The notes beneath the pieces were generated by a model that saw only the letters and a list, made by a program, of their open reading frames with translations, ran no database searches and was not told the DNA's origin. From Pseudonocardia sp. (GTDB lineage: Bacteria; Actinomycetota; Actinomycetes; Mycobacteriales; Pseudonocardiaceae), in assembly GCF_029263155.1 (NCBI RefSeq), contig NZ_JAJCYB010000111.1:1-64000 (forward strand): DNA of 64,000 bases. The letters are read 5' to 3'. This document shows, one piece after another, positions 49,060 through 58,994 of this stretch. Made by a program: the position numbers and the translations under genes. Each line of letters starts with the position of its first letter. The first letter of the stretch is position 1.

Positions 49060-49227
49060 ATGGGTAAGGCCACGGACGTCCGGCCGAAGATCACGTTGGC
49101 GTGCGAGCAGTGCAAGCACCGCAACTACATCACCAAGAAGAACCGTCGGAACGACCCCGACCGGCTCGCGATCAAGAAGTTCTGCTCGAACTGCGGCACG
49201 CACCGCGAGCACCGCGAGACCCGCTGA
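49060..49227 (+). CDS. rpmG: ribosomal protein L33, zinc-binding form
   Basis: 55 residues. The four zinc ligands are in [13 protein letters not shown] and [20 protein letters not shown] is identical to the zinc-free paralog 0.7 kb upstream. Strong AGGAGG before the ATG. Constitutive copy, in the tRNA-Met/hadA context. Confidence 0.97.
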   Translation: MGKATDVRPKITLACEQCKHRNYITKKNRRNDPDRLAIKKFCSNCGTHREHRETR

Positions 49228-49229
49228 CG

Positions 49230-49691
49230 GTGGCGCCGGACGCCTCGTTCGTCGGGAAGAGCCTTCCTCCCTCGGCGCCCTACCAGGTCGGTCGGGAGAA
49301 GATCCGGGAATTCGCCCTCGCCATCGGCGAGGGCGCTTCGGTGTGTCTGGATCTCGATGCGGCACGGGCGGCCGGTCATCCGGACCTGGTCGCCCCGCCC
49401 ACCTTCAGTGTCACGTTCACGATGCCGCTGATCGAGGCGTTCCTGCGCGACCCCGCGCTCGGCTGGGACTACTCGCGCATGGTCCACGGCGACCAGTCGA
49501 TCACGCTGCACCGGCCGATCCACGGCGGCGACGAACTCGTCTCCACGATCCACGTCGAGGAGCTCACGGCGCGCGCCGGCAGTCACATGCTGACGCTGCG
49601 CTGCGAGGTCGCCGACACCGCGGGAGTCGCGGTGGCCACCACCCGCGCGCTGCTGGTGACCCAGGGCGATTCCCCGCAGGAGGCCTCGTGA
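49230..49691 (+). CDS. FAS1-type/HadA-like dehydratase subunit
   Basis: 153 residues from GTG 49230, 2 bp after rpmG. PYQVGREKIREFALAIGEGA, then AAGHPDLVAPPTFSVTFTMP and YSRMVHGDQSITLHRPIHGG match HadA-type MaoC-fold subunits, which bind the acyl chain but lack the catalytic Asp/His. It pairs with the next gene. In mycobacteria HadAB dehydrates 3-hydroxyacyl-ACP in FAS-II; this organism's substrate is not shown. Confidence 0.9.
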   Translation: MAPDASFVGKSLPPSAPYQVGREKIREFALAIGEGASVCLDLDAARAAGHPDLVAPPTFSVTFTMPLIEAFLRDPALGWDYSRMVHGDQSITLHRPIHGGDELVSTIHVEELTARAGSHMLTLRCEVADTAGVAVATTRALLVTQGDSPQEAS

Positions 49692-50095
49692 CGGTCGAGA
49701 AGGGCACCGAGCTCCCGCCGCTGTCACTGCGGATCACCCGGGCCGACCTGGTCCGCTACGCGGGCGCGTCCGGCGACTTCAACCCCATCCACTGGAGCGA
49801 CCGCGTCGCCACCGGTGTGGGTCTGCCGGGCGTCATCGCCCACGGCATGCTGACGATGGCGCTCGCCGGGCGGCTCGTCACGCAGTGGGCGGGCGACCCG
49901 TCCGCGGTGCGCAGCTACGGCGTGCGGTTCACGCGCCCGGTGACCGTCCCGGATGACGACGACGGCGCCGAGGTCGAGCTGTCGGGCAAGGTCACCGACG
50001 TGACCGACGGCGTCGCGAAGATCGCGATCACGGCCCGGTTCGACGGGAGGACCGTACTCGGTCGCGCCGTCGCCGAGGTGGCGCTTCGCGGCTGA
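49688..50095 (+). CDS. MaoC-type dehydratase, HadB-like catalytic subunit
   Basis: 135 residues; GTG overlaps the previous stop (GTGA). The hydratase-2 motif YAGASGDFNPIHWSDRVATG then GLPGVIAHGMLTMALAG supplies the catalytic Asp and His. Forms a heterodimer with the HadA-like subunit. Mycobacteria have a third gene (hadC) here, absent in this window. Confidence 0.92.
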   Translation: MTVEKGTELPPLSLRITRADLVRYAGASGDFNPIHWSDRVATGVGLPGVIAHGMLTMALAGRLVTQWAGDPSAVRSYGVRFTRPVTVPDDDDGAEVELSGKVTDVTDGVAKIAITARFDGRTVLGRAVAEVALRG

Positions 50096-50416
50096 GGTCA
50101 TCACGCAGGGGCCTTCAAGCAGGAGCCCTCACGCAGGGGGCTCACGCCGGCCTATGGGGCGACGCAGGCGACGCTCAGCAGGGGCCTGCACACGTTCTCT
50201 GCGCTCGCACGTCGGTCGCCACCGCGCCGGAGAGCGTCGATCGGTGCGCGGAGCGCCGATCGGCCTCGTCGGGCGAGGACCGCTCGACGGGTGGTCCGCC
50301 GGGGCGCGGGATCCGCTGCGCCGGGGTGCCGTACACTCGTCGTGCTGGATGTGTTGTCGCAGCGTGCTGCGACGATGCGTTTCTCCGCAGGCGGGCAGGT
50401 CCCGCGGCGGGGGTCT
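50096..50416. other. 321-bp gap upstream of tRNA-Trp
   Basis: No gene seen. The first 60 bp hold three imperfect direct repeats (TCACGCAGGGGCC, TCAAGCAGGAGCCC, TCACGCAGGGGGC). TACACT at 50333-50338 is a fair -10 for the tRNA-Trp/secE transcript; no clear -35. Confidence 0.45.
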
Positions 50417-50489
<73 letters not shown>

Positions 50490-50565
50490 CACTGCGTGGA
50501 AGACGGACAGCAGCGGAGTCGACCGGGTCAGACCGGCAGGCCCGCCGGCGAGCTGGAGGACAGGC

Positions 50566-50904
50566 GTGGCGGACGACGAGCGCGAGGTCGGCGATGACGG
50601 GCGGGAACGCCCGAGCACCGCTGCCGACCGCCGGGGGCGGCGCGCCGGCTCCACGCCCGACGACGGCAAGGGCCGGGCCACCGCGGTCCGGGACGGCCGT
50701 CCCGAGAAGGTCTCGCTGCCCGGCCGGGTCGTCCGTTTTCTGCGCGAGGTGGTCGCCGAGCTGCGCAAGGTCATCTGGCCCACGCGCAGGCAGCAGGTCA
50801 CCTACACGATCGTCGTGCTGGTGTTCGTGTCGTTCATGATCGCGCTGGTGGCACTGATGGATCTGGTGTTCGCGCAGGGTGTCAACTTCCTGTTCGGCAA
50901 CTGA
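50566..50904 (+). CDS. secE: preprotein translocase subunit SecE
   Basis: 112 residues from GTG. A charged, disordered N-terminus of about 48 residues is followed by [20 protein letters not shown] and one membrane helix, [20 protein letters not shown]. SecE stabilises SecY in the Sec channel. The long N-tail is typical of actinobacteria. Confidence 0.96.
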   Translation: MADDEREVGDDGRERPSTAADRRGRRAGSTPDDGKGRATAVRDGRPEKVSLPGRVVRFLREVVAELRKVIWPTRRQQVTYTIVVLVFVSFMIALVALMDLVFAQGVNFLFGN

Positions 50905-50938
50905 CCCGCGCGACCAGCGACAAGGAAGCGAGACGTAC

Positions 50939-51823
50939 GTGAGTTCCCCCAACGGCGGCCCCGGGCTGACCGACACCGAGATCGACGCCGACGAGGCCGT
51001 GGTCGAGGCCTCGGCGCGCGCCGGTGCCGACGAGGATCTCCCGGAGCAGGCCGTGCAGGACGCCGACACCGAGGCCGCCCACGGCGAGGACGCGGTGTCC
51101 GGCGGCTACACCGAGGACGCGGACGACGCCGATGACGCCGCCATCGCGGACGACGCCGCCACCGCGGACGACGCCGCCGACGACCCGTCGGACGAGCCGG
51201 AGGCGGAGGTCGACCCCGTCGAGGAGATGCGCGCCGCGCTGCGCCGTGCCCCCGGCGACTGGTACGTCATCCACTCCTACGCGGGCTACGAGAACAAGGT
51301 GAAGACCAACCTCGAGACGCGCGTCCAGACGCTCGACGTCGAGGACTACATCTTCCAGGTCGAGGTGCCCACCGAGGAGGTCACCGAGATCAAGAACGGC
51401 CAGCGCAAGCAGGTGCAGCGCAAGGTGCTGCCCGGCTACATCCTGGTCCGGATGGATCTCAACGACCAGTCGTGGGGCGCGGTCCGCAACACCCCGGGTG
51501 TCACCGGGTTCGTCGGCGCGACGTCCAAGCCGTCGCCGCTCACCCACGACGACGTCATCAAGTTCCTGCTGCCGAAGGTGGAGCCGAAGCCGGCCACCGG
51601 AGGGGGCAAGGGCGATGGTTCCGCGAGCACGAGCGGCAAGCCGACGGTGGAGGTCGACTTCGAGGTCGGCGAGTCCGTCACCGTCATGGACGGGCCGTTC
51701 GCGACGCTGCCCGCCACCATCAACGAGGTCAACATCGACGCCCAGAAACTGAAGGTGCTGGTGTCGATCTTCGGCCGCGAGACGCCCGTCGAGCTGGCAT
51801 TCAGCCAGGTCTCCAAGATCTAA
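50939..51823 (+). CDS. nusG: transcription factor NusG
   Basis: 294 residues from GTG 50939. An unusually acidic N-terminal extension (residues 1-95, rich in Asp/Glu/Ala with [20 protein letters not shown] repeats) precedes the NGN domain ([33 protein letters not shown]) and a KOW domain ([20 protein letters not shown]). Couples transcription and translation. Acidic extensions occur in other actinobacteria. Confidence 0.97.
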   Translation: MSSPNGGPGLTDTEIDADEAVVEASARAGADEDLPEQAVQDADTEAAHGEDAVSGGYTEDADDADDAAIADDAATADDAADDPSDEPEAEVDPVEEMRAALRRAPGDWYVIHSYAGYENKVKTNLETRVQTLDVEDYIFQVEVPTEEVTEIKNGQRKQVQRKVLPGYILVRMDLNDQSWGAVRNTPGVTGFVGATSKPSPLTHDDVIKFLLPKVEPKPATGGGKGDGSASTSGKPTVEVDFEVGESVTVMDGPFATLPATINEVNIDAQKLKVLVSIFGRETPVELAFSQVSKI

Positions 51824-51838
51824 GGAATACGACTTCAG

Positions 51839-52273
51839 ATGCCACCCAAGAAGCGGAAGCTCTCCGCGATCATCAAGCTCCAGATCAAGGCGGGGGCCGC
51901 CACCCCGGCGCCGCCGGTCGGCCCCGCGCTCGGCCAGCACGGCGTCAACATCATGGAGTTCTGCAAGGCCTACAACGCCGCCACCGAGGCGCAGCGCGGC
52001 GACATCGTGCCGGTCGAGATCTCGGTGTTCGAGGACCGCTCGTTCACCTTCGCGCTCAAGACCCCGCCGGCCGCGCGCCTGCTGCTCAAGGCCGCCGGTG
52101 TGGAGAAGGGCAGCGGCGAGCCGCACAAGACCAAGGTCGCCTCGGTGACCATGGACCAGGTGCGCCAGATCGCCCAGACCAAGATGGCCGACCTCAACGC
52201 CGACGACATCGACCAGGCCGCGAAGATCATCGCCGGCACCGCCCGCTCCATGGGCATCACGGTCAAGGGCTGA
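51839..52273 (+). CDS. rplK: ribosomal protein L11
   Basis: 144 residues. [40 protein letters not shown] and the C-terminal RSMGITVKG are the L11 signatures. It binds 23S rRNA at the GTPase centre. 15 bp after nusG. Confidence 0.98.
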   Translation: MPPKKRKLSAIIKLQIKAGAATPAPPVGPALGQHGVNIMEFCKAYNAATEAQRGDIVPVEISVFEDRSFTFALKTPPAARLLLKAAGVEKGSGEPHKTKVASVTMDQVRQIAQTKMADLNADDIDQAAKIIAGTARSMGITVKG

Positions 52274-52340
52274 GCACCACCACACGCACGCGTGGGAGAG
52301 CCGGCGCGGCTCGCACCACGGACTGAGGAGAGAGATTCAG

Positions 52341-53063
52341 ATGTCACAGCGCAGCAAGGCCTACCGCGAGTCCGCGGAGAAGATCGACAGGGACAACCTG
52401 TACACGCCGTTGCAGGCCGCCGAGCTGGCGAAGGCCACGGCCAGCACGAAGATGGACGCCACCGTCGAGGTCGCGATGCGCCTGGGTGTCGACCCGCGCA
52501 AGGCCGACCAGATGGTCCGCGGCACCGTCAACCTGCCGCACGGCACCGGCAAGACCGCCCGCGTGATCGTGTTCGCCACCGGTGACAAGGCCGCCGAGGC
52601 CGAGGCCGCGGGCGCCGACGTCGTGGGTGCCGAGGACCTGATCGAGCGCATCCAGGGCGGATGGCTCGACTTCGACGCCGCGATCGCCACCCCCGATCAG
52701 ATGGCCAAGGTCGGCCGGATCGCGCGCATCCTCGGCCCGCGTGGCCTGATGCCGAACCCGAAGACCGGCACGGTGACGCCCGACGTCACCAAGGCCGTCA
52801 ACGAGATCAAGGGCGGGAAGATCAACTTCCGCGTCGACAAGCAGGCCAACCTGCACCTGGTCATCGGCAAGGCCTCGTTCGACACCGACAAGCTGGTGGA
52901 GAACTACGGCGCGGCGCTCGACGAGATCCTGCGCGCGAAGCCGTCGGCCGCCAAGGGGCGCTACATCAAGAAGATCACCGTCTCGACGACGACGGGCCCG
53001 GGCATCCCGGTCGACCCGCTGCGCACCCGCAACCTGCTGGTGGACGAGACCCCCTCGGCCTGA
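52341..53063 (+). CDS. rplA: ribosomal protein L1
   Basis: 240 residues. [20 protein letters not shown] is the L1 signature; [20 protein letters not shown] and [12 protein letters not shown] follow. GAGGAGAGAG ribosome site. Last gene of this run; a strong terminator follows. Confidence 0.98.
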   Translation: MSQRSKAYRESAEKIDRDNLYTPLQAAELAKATASTKMDATVEVAMRLGVDPRKADQMVRGTVNLPHGTGKTARVIVFATGDKAAEAEAAGADVVGAEDLIERIQGGWLDFDAAIATPDQMAKVGRIARILGPRGLMPNPKTGTVTPDVTKAVNEIKGGKINFRVDKQANLHLVIGKASFDTDKLVENYGAALDEILRAKPSAAKGRYIKKITVSTTTGPGIPVDPLRTRNLLVDETPSA

Positions 53064-53076
53064 CCCCCACTACCGA

Positions 53077-53131
53077 CGCAACGAACGGCACCCTCGTCCA
53101 CTCCTGGTGTACGGATGTGCCGTTCGTTGCG
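53077..53131. terminator. bidirectional terminator after rplA
   Basis: Perfect 15-bp arms CGCAACGAACGGCAC (53077-53091) and complement 53117-53131 with a 25-nt loop that can pair partly. Between convergent genes (rplA stop 53063; minus-strand stop 53143). Confidence 0.78.
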
Positions 53132-53142
53132 GTCTCGGCGGG

Positions 53143-54231
53143 TCAGCTCCAGTCGGCGAGCACCGCGTCGACGTCCTCCGGTTCCCGCGCCCCGGTCGGC
53201 ACCTCGGCCGCGGTGCGGGAGAAGCGTGGCGCGGGTGCGGCCTGGGGCACGCCGTCGGCCTCGACGATCGTCTCCCGCGCGGCGATGTGCGGGTGCACGG
53301 CAACCTCGCCGAACGCCAGCACCGGCGTCACGCAGGCGTCGGTGCCGTCGAACACGGCGGCCCACTCGTCACGCGGTCGGCTCGCGAACTCACTCGTGAA
53401 GCGTGCGCGCAGGGTGGGCCAGCCGTCCCGGTCGTACTGCTCGGGCAGTTCGGCCGGGTCGATGCCCAGGCCGGCGAGCAGCGCGGCGTAGAACTGCGGT
53501 TCCAGCGAGCCGACGGCCACGTGCCGCCCGTCGGCGCAGGTGTAGGTGTCGTAGAACGGCGCGTGGCCGTCGAGCATGTTCGCGTCGCGCTCGTCGGTCC
53601 AGATCTTCTGCGACAGGAAACCCCAGAACATCTGGCTCAGCAGCGACACGCCGTCGACCATCGCGGCGTCCACGACCTGGCCCTGCCCCGATCGCTGCGC
53701 CTCCCACAGCGCCGACAGCACGCCGACGACGAGCAGCATCGAGCCGCCGCCGAAGTCGCCGACCAGGTTCAGCGGGGGCACCGGCCGCTCGCCGGACCGC
53801 CCGATGGCGTGCAACGCGCCGGTCAGCGAGATGTAGTTGATGTCGTGCCCGGCGCGCTGGGCCATCGGCCCGTCCTGGCCCCAGCCGGTCATCCGCCCGT
53901 AGACGAGCTTCGGGTTGCGGGCGTGGCACTCGGCGGGTCCGACGCCGAGGCGCTCGGTGACGCCGGGCCGGTAGCCCTCGATCAGCACGTCGGCGCGCTC
54001 GGCCAGTCGCAGCACCGTCTCGATCCCCTCGGCCGACTTCAGGTCGGCGGCGACCCGGCGGCGGCCGCGCAGGGAGGGGTCGGGTGCGCCGGGCACGCCG
54101 AGGTGCAGCCCACCCGGGCGGTCCACGCGGACCACCTGAGCGCCCAGGTCGGCGAGGATCATCGCCGCGTGCGGACCCGGCCCGATCCCGGCCAGCTCCA
54201 CGACCTTCAGCCCTGCCAGCGGTCCAGCCAC
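53143..54231 (-). CDS. CaiB/BaiF CoA-transferase family (alpha-methylacyl-CoA racemase-like)
   Basis: 362 residues from GTG 54231 after [59 protein letters not shown], then [20 protein letters not shown] with the catalytic His/Asp of Mcr-type racemases. Inverts 2-methyl-branched acyl-CoA thioesters, or moves CoA; the pattern favours racemase. Confidence 0.9.
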   Translation of the reverse strand: MAGPLAGLKVVELAGIGPGPHAAMILADLGAQVVRVDRPGGLHLGVPGAPDPSLRGRRRVAADLKSAEGIETVLRLAERADVLIEGYRPGVTERLGVGPAECHARNPKLVYGRMTGWGQDGPMAQRAGHDINYISLTGALHAIGRSGERPVPPLNLVGDFGGGSMLLVVGVLSALWEAQRSGQGQVVDAAMVDGVSLLSQMFWGFLSQKIWTDERDANMLDGHAPFYDTYTCADGRHVAVGSLEPQFYAALLAGLGIDPAELPEQYDRDGWPTLRARFTSEFASRPRDEWAAVFDGTDACVTPVLAFGEVAVHPHIAARETIVEADGVPQAAPAPRFSRTAAEVPTGAREPEDVDAVLADWS

Positions 54232-54268
54232 ACTTACCTCCAGTTGATCGACGTGCTCGGACCGGACC

Positions 54269-55747
54269 CTATGCGACCGCAACCGGTTCCGGCGGCACCC
54301 CGGCCTCGACCTGATCGAGGCCCGCCCACGCCAGCAGCAGCCGGTCCAGCGCCGCGTCGACGCGGTCGCGGCGCAGGGTGCAGGGCAGTCGCAGCCGCCG
54401 CTCGAACGCGCCGTCGAGGCCGAACCGGGGCCCGGCGGCGATCACGAGTCCGTGCCGGCGGGCGGCGACGGCCAGCCTGCTCGAGACCGGCGCACCGACG
54501 TCGACCCACAGGAACAGACCGCCGGTCGGCCGGTTCGCCGCCCAGCCTGGGAACAGCGCGCTCAGCCTGCCCAGCAGGTGGTCCCGGGCGGCGGTGACCT
54601 CGATGCGGCGCTGGGCCGCGATCTCCTCCACCTCGCCGAGCAGCCGCGCCGTGATCAGCTGCTCCAGCGGCGGCCCGCCCAGGTCCAGTGCGGCGCGGCG
54701 CGCGGCGAGCCTGCGCACCATGGGTGCCGAGGCCCGGACCCAGCCGACGCGAAGTCCACCCCAGATCACCTTGCTGGCCGAACCCACGGTGAGCACGTGC
54801 GGCGAGTCGGGTCCGCCGAAGGACCCGACCGGCGGCGGCGACGGCCCGTCGAGGGACAGCTCGGCCAGCGTCTCGTCGACCAGCAGCGGGGTGCCGGTGC
54901 GCCGGGCCAGATCCACCAGACGTTCCCGGTCCTGCGCGGGCAGCACCGCCCCGGTGGGGTTCTGGAAGTCCGGGATGAGGTAGGCCAGCCGCGGGGCGGC
55001 GTCGCGGACGGCGGCGGTGAGCAGGTCCAGGTCCCATCCGTCGGCACGGGTGCCCGGGTCGGTGGTCATCGGCACCGGCACGGGGTGCGCACCCCGTGCG
55101 GCGATCGCGTCCAGCGCGTTGGGGTAGGTGGGGTGCTCGACGAGCACGCGGTCGCCCGGACCGGTCAGCGTGGCGAGGACCAGCGCGATCGCGCCCTGCG
55201 CCCCCGTGGTGACGAGCACCTGGTCGGCGGTCGTCGGCAGGCCGCGCGCGGTGAACCGCCCCGCGATCGCGGTCCGGAGGACGGGCAGGCCCAGCAGGTC
55301 GTAGCCGTGGCCGCCGAGCAGGGCGTCGAGGTCGTGGACGGCCGCCGTGGTCGCCCGCCGCAGGTGCTCCGACGGGGCCGGCAACGCGGCGTGGGCCAGC
55401 TCGTGCGGGGCGGTGTCGTCGAGCAGGAAGAACGGGGACGGCGGCGCGCCACCCGGCGGGCCGGTCGGGAGCCGGGTCCAGCTGCCCGCGCCGCGCCGGC
55501 TGCGCAACACCGCGGCATCGCGCAGCTGGTCGTAGGCCGCGGCCACGGTGGTGCGGCTGACGGCGAGGGCTCCCGCCAGCTCGCGCTCGGCGGGGACCCG
55601 GATCTCCAGCGGGAGCCTGCCGTCGAGCACGAGCAGGCGGATGCGGTCGGCCAGCGCGCTCGCCAGCCGGCGGCCGTCGGCCGGGCGCCACTCGCCGAGC
55701 AGCCGGGCGAAGCTGCGCGCCCCGACCCGCCGTTCTGTGTGGTCCAT
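54269..55747 (-). CDS. MocR/PdxR-type regulator (GntR HTH plus aminotransferase fold)
   Basis: 492 residues. The GntR winged helix, residues 25-95 ([40 protein letters not shown]), is fused to a fold-type I aminotransferase-like domain ([37 protein letters not shown], with the PLP Lys in [16 protein letters not shown]). Such regulators sense PLP or amino compounds. The target gene is not obvious. Confidence 0.93.
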   Translation of the reverse strand: MDHTERRVGARSFARLLGEWRPADGRRLASALADRIRLLVLDGRLPLEIRVPAERELAGALAVSRTTVAAAYDQLRDAAVLRSRRGAGSWTRLPTGPPGGAPPSPFFLLDDTAPHELAHAALPAPSEHLRRATTAAVHDLDALLGGHGYDLLGLPVLRTAIAGRFTARGLPTTADQVLVTTGAQGAIALVLATLTGPGDRVLVEHPTYPNALDAIAARGAHPVPVPMTTDPGTRADGWDLDLLTAAVRDAAPRLAYLIPDFQNPTGAVLPAQDRERLVDLARRTGTPLLVDETLAELSLDGPSPPPVGSFGGPDSPHVLTVGSASKVIWGGLRVGWVRASAPMVRRLAARRAALDLGGPPLEQLITARLLGEVEEIAAQRRIEVTAARDHLLGRLSALFPGWAANRPTGGLFLWVDVGAPVSSRLAVAARRHGLVIAAGPRFGLDGAFERRLRLPCTLRRDRVDAALDRLLLAWAGLDQVEAGVPPEPVAVA

Positions 55748-55809
55748 GCCACTCCCTCACGATTGGCCCTGCATGCGCAGTCCAATCCTAGGTGCCGGGG
55801 TGGCGTCGG

Positions 55810-56073
55810 TCAGGTGGCCCAGTCGAACGTGCCTCGCGCGAACACGGCGAGCGCGTGCCCGCCGTCGTCGCGTTGTTCGGCGCTGTAGTGGTAGCGACCG
55901 GCCTGCCAGCCCTCGGTGGACGCGACCGTTCCCAGGCATGCCACGGCCCACTGCTGCCACCCGCCCACGACCGCAGGCAGGGGCTCCGGCGCCGGGCACG
56001 CCACGTCGGTGAACGGACGGAAGTTGCCCTGCAGCCCGGTCCACATCCGCACGTCGAGCCACACCTGGTCCAT
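55810..56073 (-). CDS. hypothetical protein
   Basis: 87 residues. Trp-rich: DQVWLDVRMWTGLQGNFRPF, VGGWQQWAVACLGTVASTEG, QAGRYHYSAEQRDDGG. Protein-like composition and GC3 bias support a real gene. No domain recognised. Sits alone between the MocR and SCP2-like genes. Confidence 0.6.
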   Translation of the reverse strand: MDQVWLDVRMWTGLQGNFRPFTDVACPAPEPLPAVVGGWQQWAVACLGTVASTEGWQAGRYHYSAEQRDDGGHALAVFARGTFDWAT

Positions 56074-56131
56074 GGCGCGGAGTATCGGGCCACGGGTCCA
56101 CCGGAGCCGGTCGGACCACCGGATCGGGTGA

Positions 56132-56542
56132 TCAGGCCTCGAGCAGGTCGGAGCGGCCCTTCGACGCCACCAGCTCGCGGTACGGGCCGAAGAGCTGCTT
56201 GGCCAGCGGCAGCACCTTGAGCAGCTTCGCCACCGGACCCTTGGCCCGCACCTGCCCCTTGGCCAGCGCCACCGGCAGGATGACCTTGCCCAGCCAGAAC
56301 CGGTTGCCCGTGTCGGCGGTCATGAACAGCTCGACGTTCGGGTCCGGGCCCGCTCCGGCGCCCTCGTGCAGCTCCTTGCCGGGCATGTCGACGGTGATCA
56401 CCGCGTCCGGCTCGGTGTAGGTGATGCGCAGCACGATCCCGGTCGGCTCGAGCTTCGACACCAGCTCGGGATCGTCCAGGCCCATCCGGAACACCCCGCC
56501 CAGGAACTCGTAGACCTCGGCCTCACTGCTGAACGCCGCCAC
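56132..56542 (-). CDS. SCP2 sterol-transfer-like protein
   Basis: 136 residues from GTG 56542 after GAGAGGGG. AEVYEFLGGVFRMGLDDPEL, then ITVDMPGKELHEG, FWLGKVILPVALAKGQVRAK, and GPVAKLLKVLPLAKQLFGPY fit the SCP2 fold, a hydrophobic lipid-binding pocket. Lipid ligand unknown. Confidence 0.82.
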   Translation of the reverse strand: MAAFSSEAEVYEFLGGVFRMGLDDPELVSKLEPTGIVLRITYTEPDAVITVDMPGKELHEGAGAGPDPNVELFMTADTGNRFWLGKVILPVALAKGQVRAKGPVAKLLKVLPLAKQLFGPYRELVASKGRSDLLEA

Positions 56543-56654
56543 GTCGGCCCCTCTCGTCTCCGGTTGGACCGGGAGTGTCCCGCATCGGGATCGCCGCGCA
56601 CAGGACCACGATCGGGCCGTACGTGGCCCGCACGGGCCAGTTCGCGCCCACCCG

Positions 56655-57317
56655 TCAGCAGGCGTCGGGGTCGTCCAGCAGGCCGTAGCGGCCCGCCAGC
56701 GCCGCGGCCTCGATCCGGTTCGCCGCACCGAGCTTGTGCAGCAGGGACGCGATCATCCGCTTCGCCGTGCGCTCGCTGACCAGCATCGGCTTGGCGATCT
56801 CGCTGGTCTCCAGGCCGCGCGCGAGCAGCCGCCACAGCGTCACCTCGCGGCTGCCGAGGCGCTCCAGCAGGCCGTCGGCGGTGCGGTCGCCTGCCACGAG
56901 CAGCGCGTCGAGCAGGTCGGGACGCACCACCCGCACGCCCGCGACGATGGCCAGCAGCGGCGCGACCAGCACGTCCGGGTCGGCGGACTTGCCCAGGAAA
57001 CCCGCCGCCCCCGCCCGCAGCGCCGCGGTGGCCAGCGCGAGGTCCTCGGTACCCGACAGGGCCAGCACGTGGGTGCGGGGGTAGGCGGCCCGGATGCGGC
57101 GGATCGTCTCGACACCGCCCAGCGGGGGCAGCGCGAGGTCGACGACCGCGATGTCGGCCGCCTCGCGCCCGACCAGCGCCACGGCCTCCTCGCCCGCCGT
57201 GGTCGACCCCGCGACGAGGAAGGTGTCGCCCGCGCGGGACTCCAGCAGCAGCGCCAGGCCCTGGGAGAACAGGGCGTGATCGTCCACGATGACCACCACG
57301 TACCGGCCGTCGCGCAC
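56655..57317 (-). CDS. NarL/LuxR-type response regulator
   Basis: 220 residues. Receiver: VVIVDDHALFSQGLALLLES with the acidic pair, phospho-acceptor Asp in IAVVDLALPPLGGVETIRRI, and Lys in GAAGFLGKSADPDV. The C-terminal LuxR HTH is degenerate (LGSREVTLWRLLARGLETSE, MLVSERTAKRMIASLLHKLG). Divergent from the histidine kinase gene by 20 bp. Confidence 0.9.
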   Translation of the reverse strand: MRDGRYVVVIVDDHALFSQGLALLLESRAGDTFLVAGSTTAGEEAVALVGREAADIAVVDLALPPLGGVETIRRIRAAYPRTHVLALSGTEDLALATAALRAGAAGFLGKSADPDVLVAPLLAIVAGVRVVRPDLLDALLVAGDRTADGLLERLGSREVTLWRLLARGLETSEIAKPMLVSERTAKRMIASLLHKLGAANRIEAAALAGRYGLLDDPDAC

Positions 57318-57337
57318 GGTCGGGGACTGTAGCGGGG

Positions 57338-58648
57338 ATGGGAGTGCGGGTGGACGCCTGGCGGAGCGGGGGATGGGAGCGCGTGCCGCGTGCGCAGCGC
57401 ACGGCCGAGGACCGCACGGCCGCGGTGATCCGGGTCGCCGCGGTGCTGGCGGTCGGCCTCGCGCTGGTGCTGGGACCGGAGCTGGCGCGCGGATGGCTGG
57501 TCCCGCTCGCGGTGCTGGTCGTCGCGACGACCGGGTACGCGCTGGCCCTCCTGATCGGTGAGCTGCGCGGGCGCCAGCTCGTCCCGGCCTGGTTCTCCAC
57601 CGCCCTCGACGGTGTGCTGGTGCTCGTCGCGTGTGCCCTGACCGGCGGGGCCGAGAGCATCATGGTCGCGCTGCTGCCGCTCGTCGTCGTCGCGGCGGCG
57701 GTGCGGGGCGGCGCGGTGATCGGGCGGCTGGCAGCGCTCGTCGCCGGGGCCGGGTTCACCGTGGGCGCGGTGCTCGGCTCCGATCCCGACGTGTCCCTCG
57801 CCGACCGCTGGCTGGCCGGGGCGTGGTGGACGGGGTTCCTGGTGGCGGCCGCGGTGCTGGTCGGGGTGCTGGTGCAGATGCTGGAGCGCCAGCTCGACGA
57901 GTCGGCGGTGTCGCGGGCCCGCGCGCTCGCCGAGCACGAGGCGTTCCTGGAGGAGCGGGACCTGCGCGCCCGGCTGCTCGCCGCCCAGCAGGCCCGCCTC
58001 GACGGGGTGCGCGTCGTGCTGCACGAGTTCCGCACGCCCGTCGCGTCGCTGACGGCGCTCACGGCCGACCTCGCCGCGGGCCGGCTGCGGGGGCCGTCGC
58101 AGGAGACCGCCACGCGGCTGCTCGCCGAGCACGCCGTGCACCTGCGCGACATGCTCGACGGGCTCGCCGACGTCGCGGTCACCGACGGCAGCCCGCTCGG
58201 CCGGGTCCGGGAGCGGCCGGTGCGCCTCGCCGAGCTGGCGGACGCCGTGCTCGACGCGGCTGGCGTCGCGCCGGCGCGCCGGGTGCCGCTGGCCGAGCCG
58301 CCGGGTGCGGTGGTGCGCTGCGACCCCCAGCGCCTGCGTCGGGTGCTCACCAACCTCGTGGAGAACGCGGCCCGGCACAGCGGCGACGCGCCCGTCGAGC
58401 TCGATCTCCGGCTCCGGGCGGGGCGGCTGGTGGCCGAGGTCCGCGACCGCGGCCCGGGCCTGCCACCCGGCCAGGAGGGCGTCGTGACGGCGAAGGGTGT
58501 GGCGATGGGGGAGCGGCAGGGCACGGCGGGCCTGGGCCTGTGGATCGTCGAGGCGCTGGTGGCGGCGATGGACGGCGAGCTGACCCTGAGCCCCCGCGAC
58601 GGCGGCGGCCTCGTCGCCCACCTCAACCTCCCCCTCCCCTCGCCCTGA
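57338..58648 (+). CDS. membrane histidine kinase
   Basis: 436 residues. Five to six membrane helices (about 30-180), a coiled coil, then H-box VVLHEFRTPVASLTALTADL with His near residue 228, N-box LRRVLTNLVENAARHSGDAP, and G-boxes RDRGPGLPPG and GTAGLGLWIVEAL. The HEFRTP box is HisKA type. The sensor is the membrane domain itself; no periplasmic domain is seen. Confidence 0.9.
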   Translation: MGVRVDAWRSGGWERVPRAQRTAEDRTAAVIRVAAVLAVGLALVLGPELARGWLVPLAVLVVATTGYALALLIGELRGRQLVPAWFSTALDGVLVLVACALTGGAESIMVALLPLVVVAAAVRGGAVIGRLAALVAGAGFTVGAVLGSDPDVSLADRWLAGAWWTGFLVAAAVLVGVLVQMLERQLDESAVSRARALAEHEAFLEERDLRARLLAAQQARLDGVRVVLHEFRTPVASLTALTADLAAGRLRGPSQETATRLLAEHAVHLRDMLDGLADVAVTDGSPLGRVRERPVRLAELADAVLDAAGVAPARRVPLAEPPGAVVRCDPQRLRRVLTNLVENAARHSGDAPVELDLRLRAGRLVAEVRDRGPGLPPGQEGVVTAKGVAMGERQGTAGLGLWIVEALVAAMDGELTLSPRDGGGLVAHLNLPLPSP

Positions 58649-58663
58649 CCCCGCCCGCCCGCC

Positions 58664-58905
58664 CGCGAGTCGGGGTGTGAGCACCCGCGAGTCGGGGTGT
58701 GAGCGCCCGCGAGTCGGGGTGTGGGTGCGCGCGAGTCGCGTCCCGGCGAGCCGGTATGCGGCCCCTCGACCGCACGCAGGCCCCGACTCGCGCGCACGCA
58801 GGGCCCGACTCGCGCGTGCGGAGGGCCCGACTCGCGGGTGCGGAGGCCCCGACTCGCGCGCACGCAGGGCCCGACTCGCGGGTGCGGAGGCCCCGACTCG
58901 CGGGT
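58664..58905. repeat. ten 22-bp units in two opposed blocks
   Basis: Block 1: CGCGAGTCGGGG-type starts at 58664, 58686, 58708 and 58730. Block 2, inverted: CCCGACTCGCG with its GACTC at 58785, 58807, 58829, 58851, 58873 and 58895. The period is exactly 22 bp in both. A 50-bp non-repeat centre separates them. Fills most of the 346-bp gap between the kinase and dehydrogenase genes, which hold no other gene here. Confidence 0.9.
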
Positions 58906-58994
58906 ACACGGACGGGTGAACTGGCACCTGCGGGCCAGGGGCGGAACCCGCGGGCCGGTGCGGTGGGGGTCACGTTCCGGGCAAGCTGACCGCC

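Noticed and set aside
58664-58905. CRISPR array
   Set aside because: Period is 22 bp with no unique spacers of constant length, the units reverse direction, and there are no cas genes.
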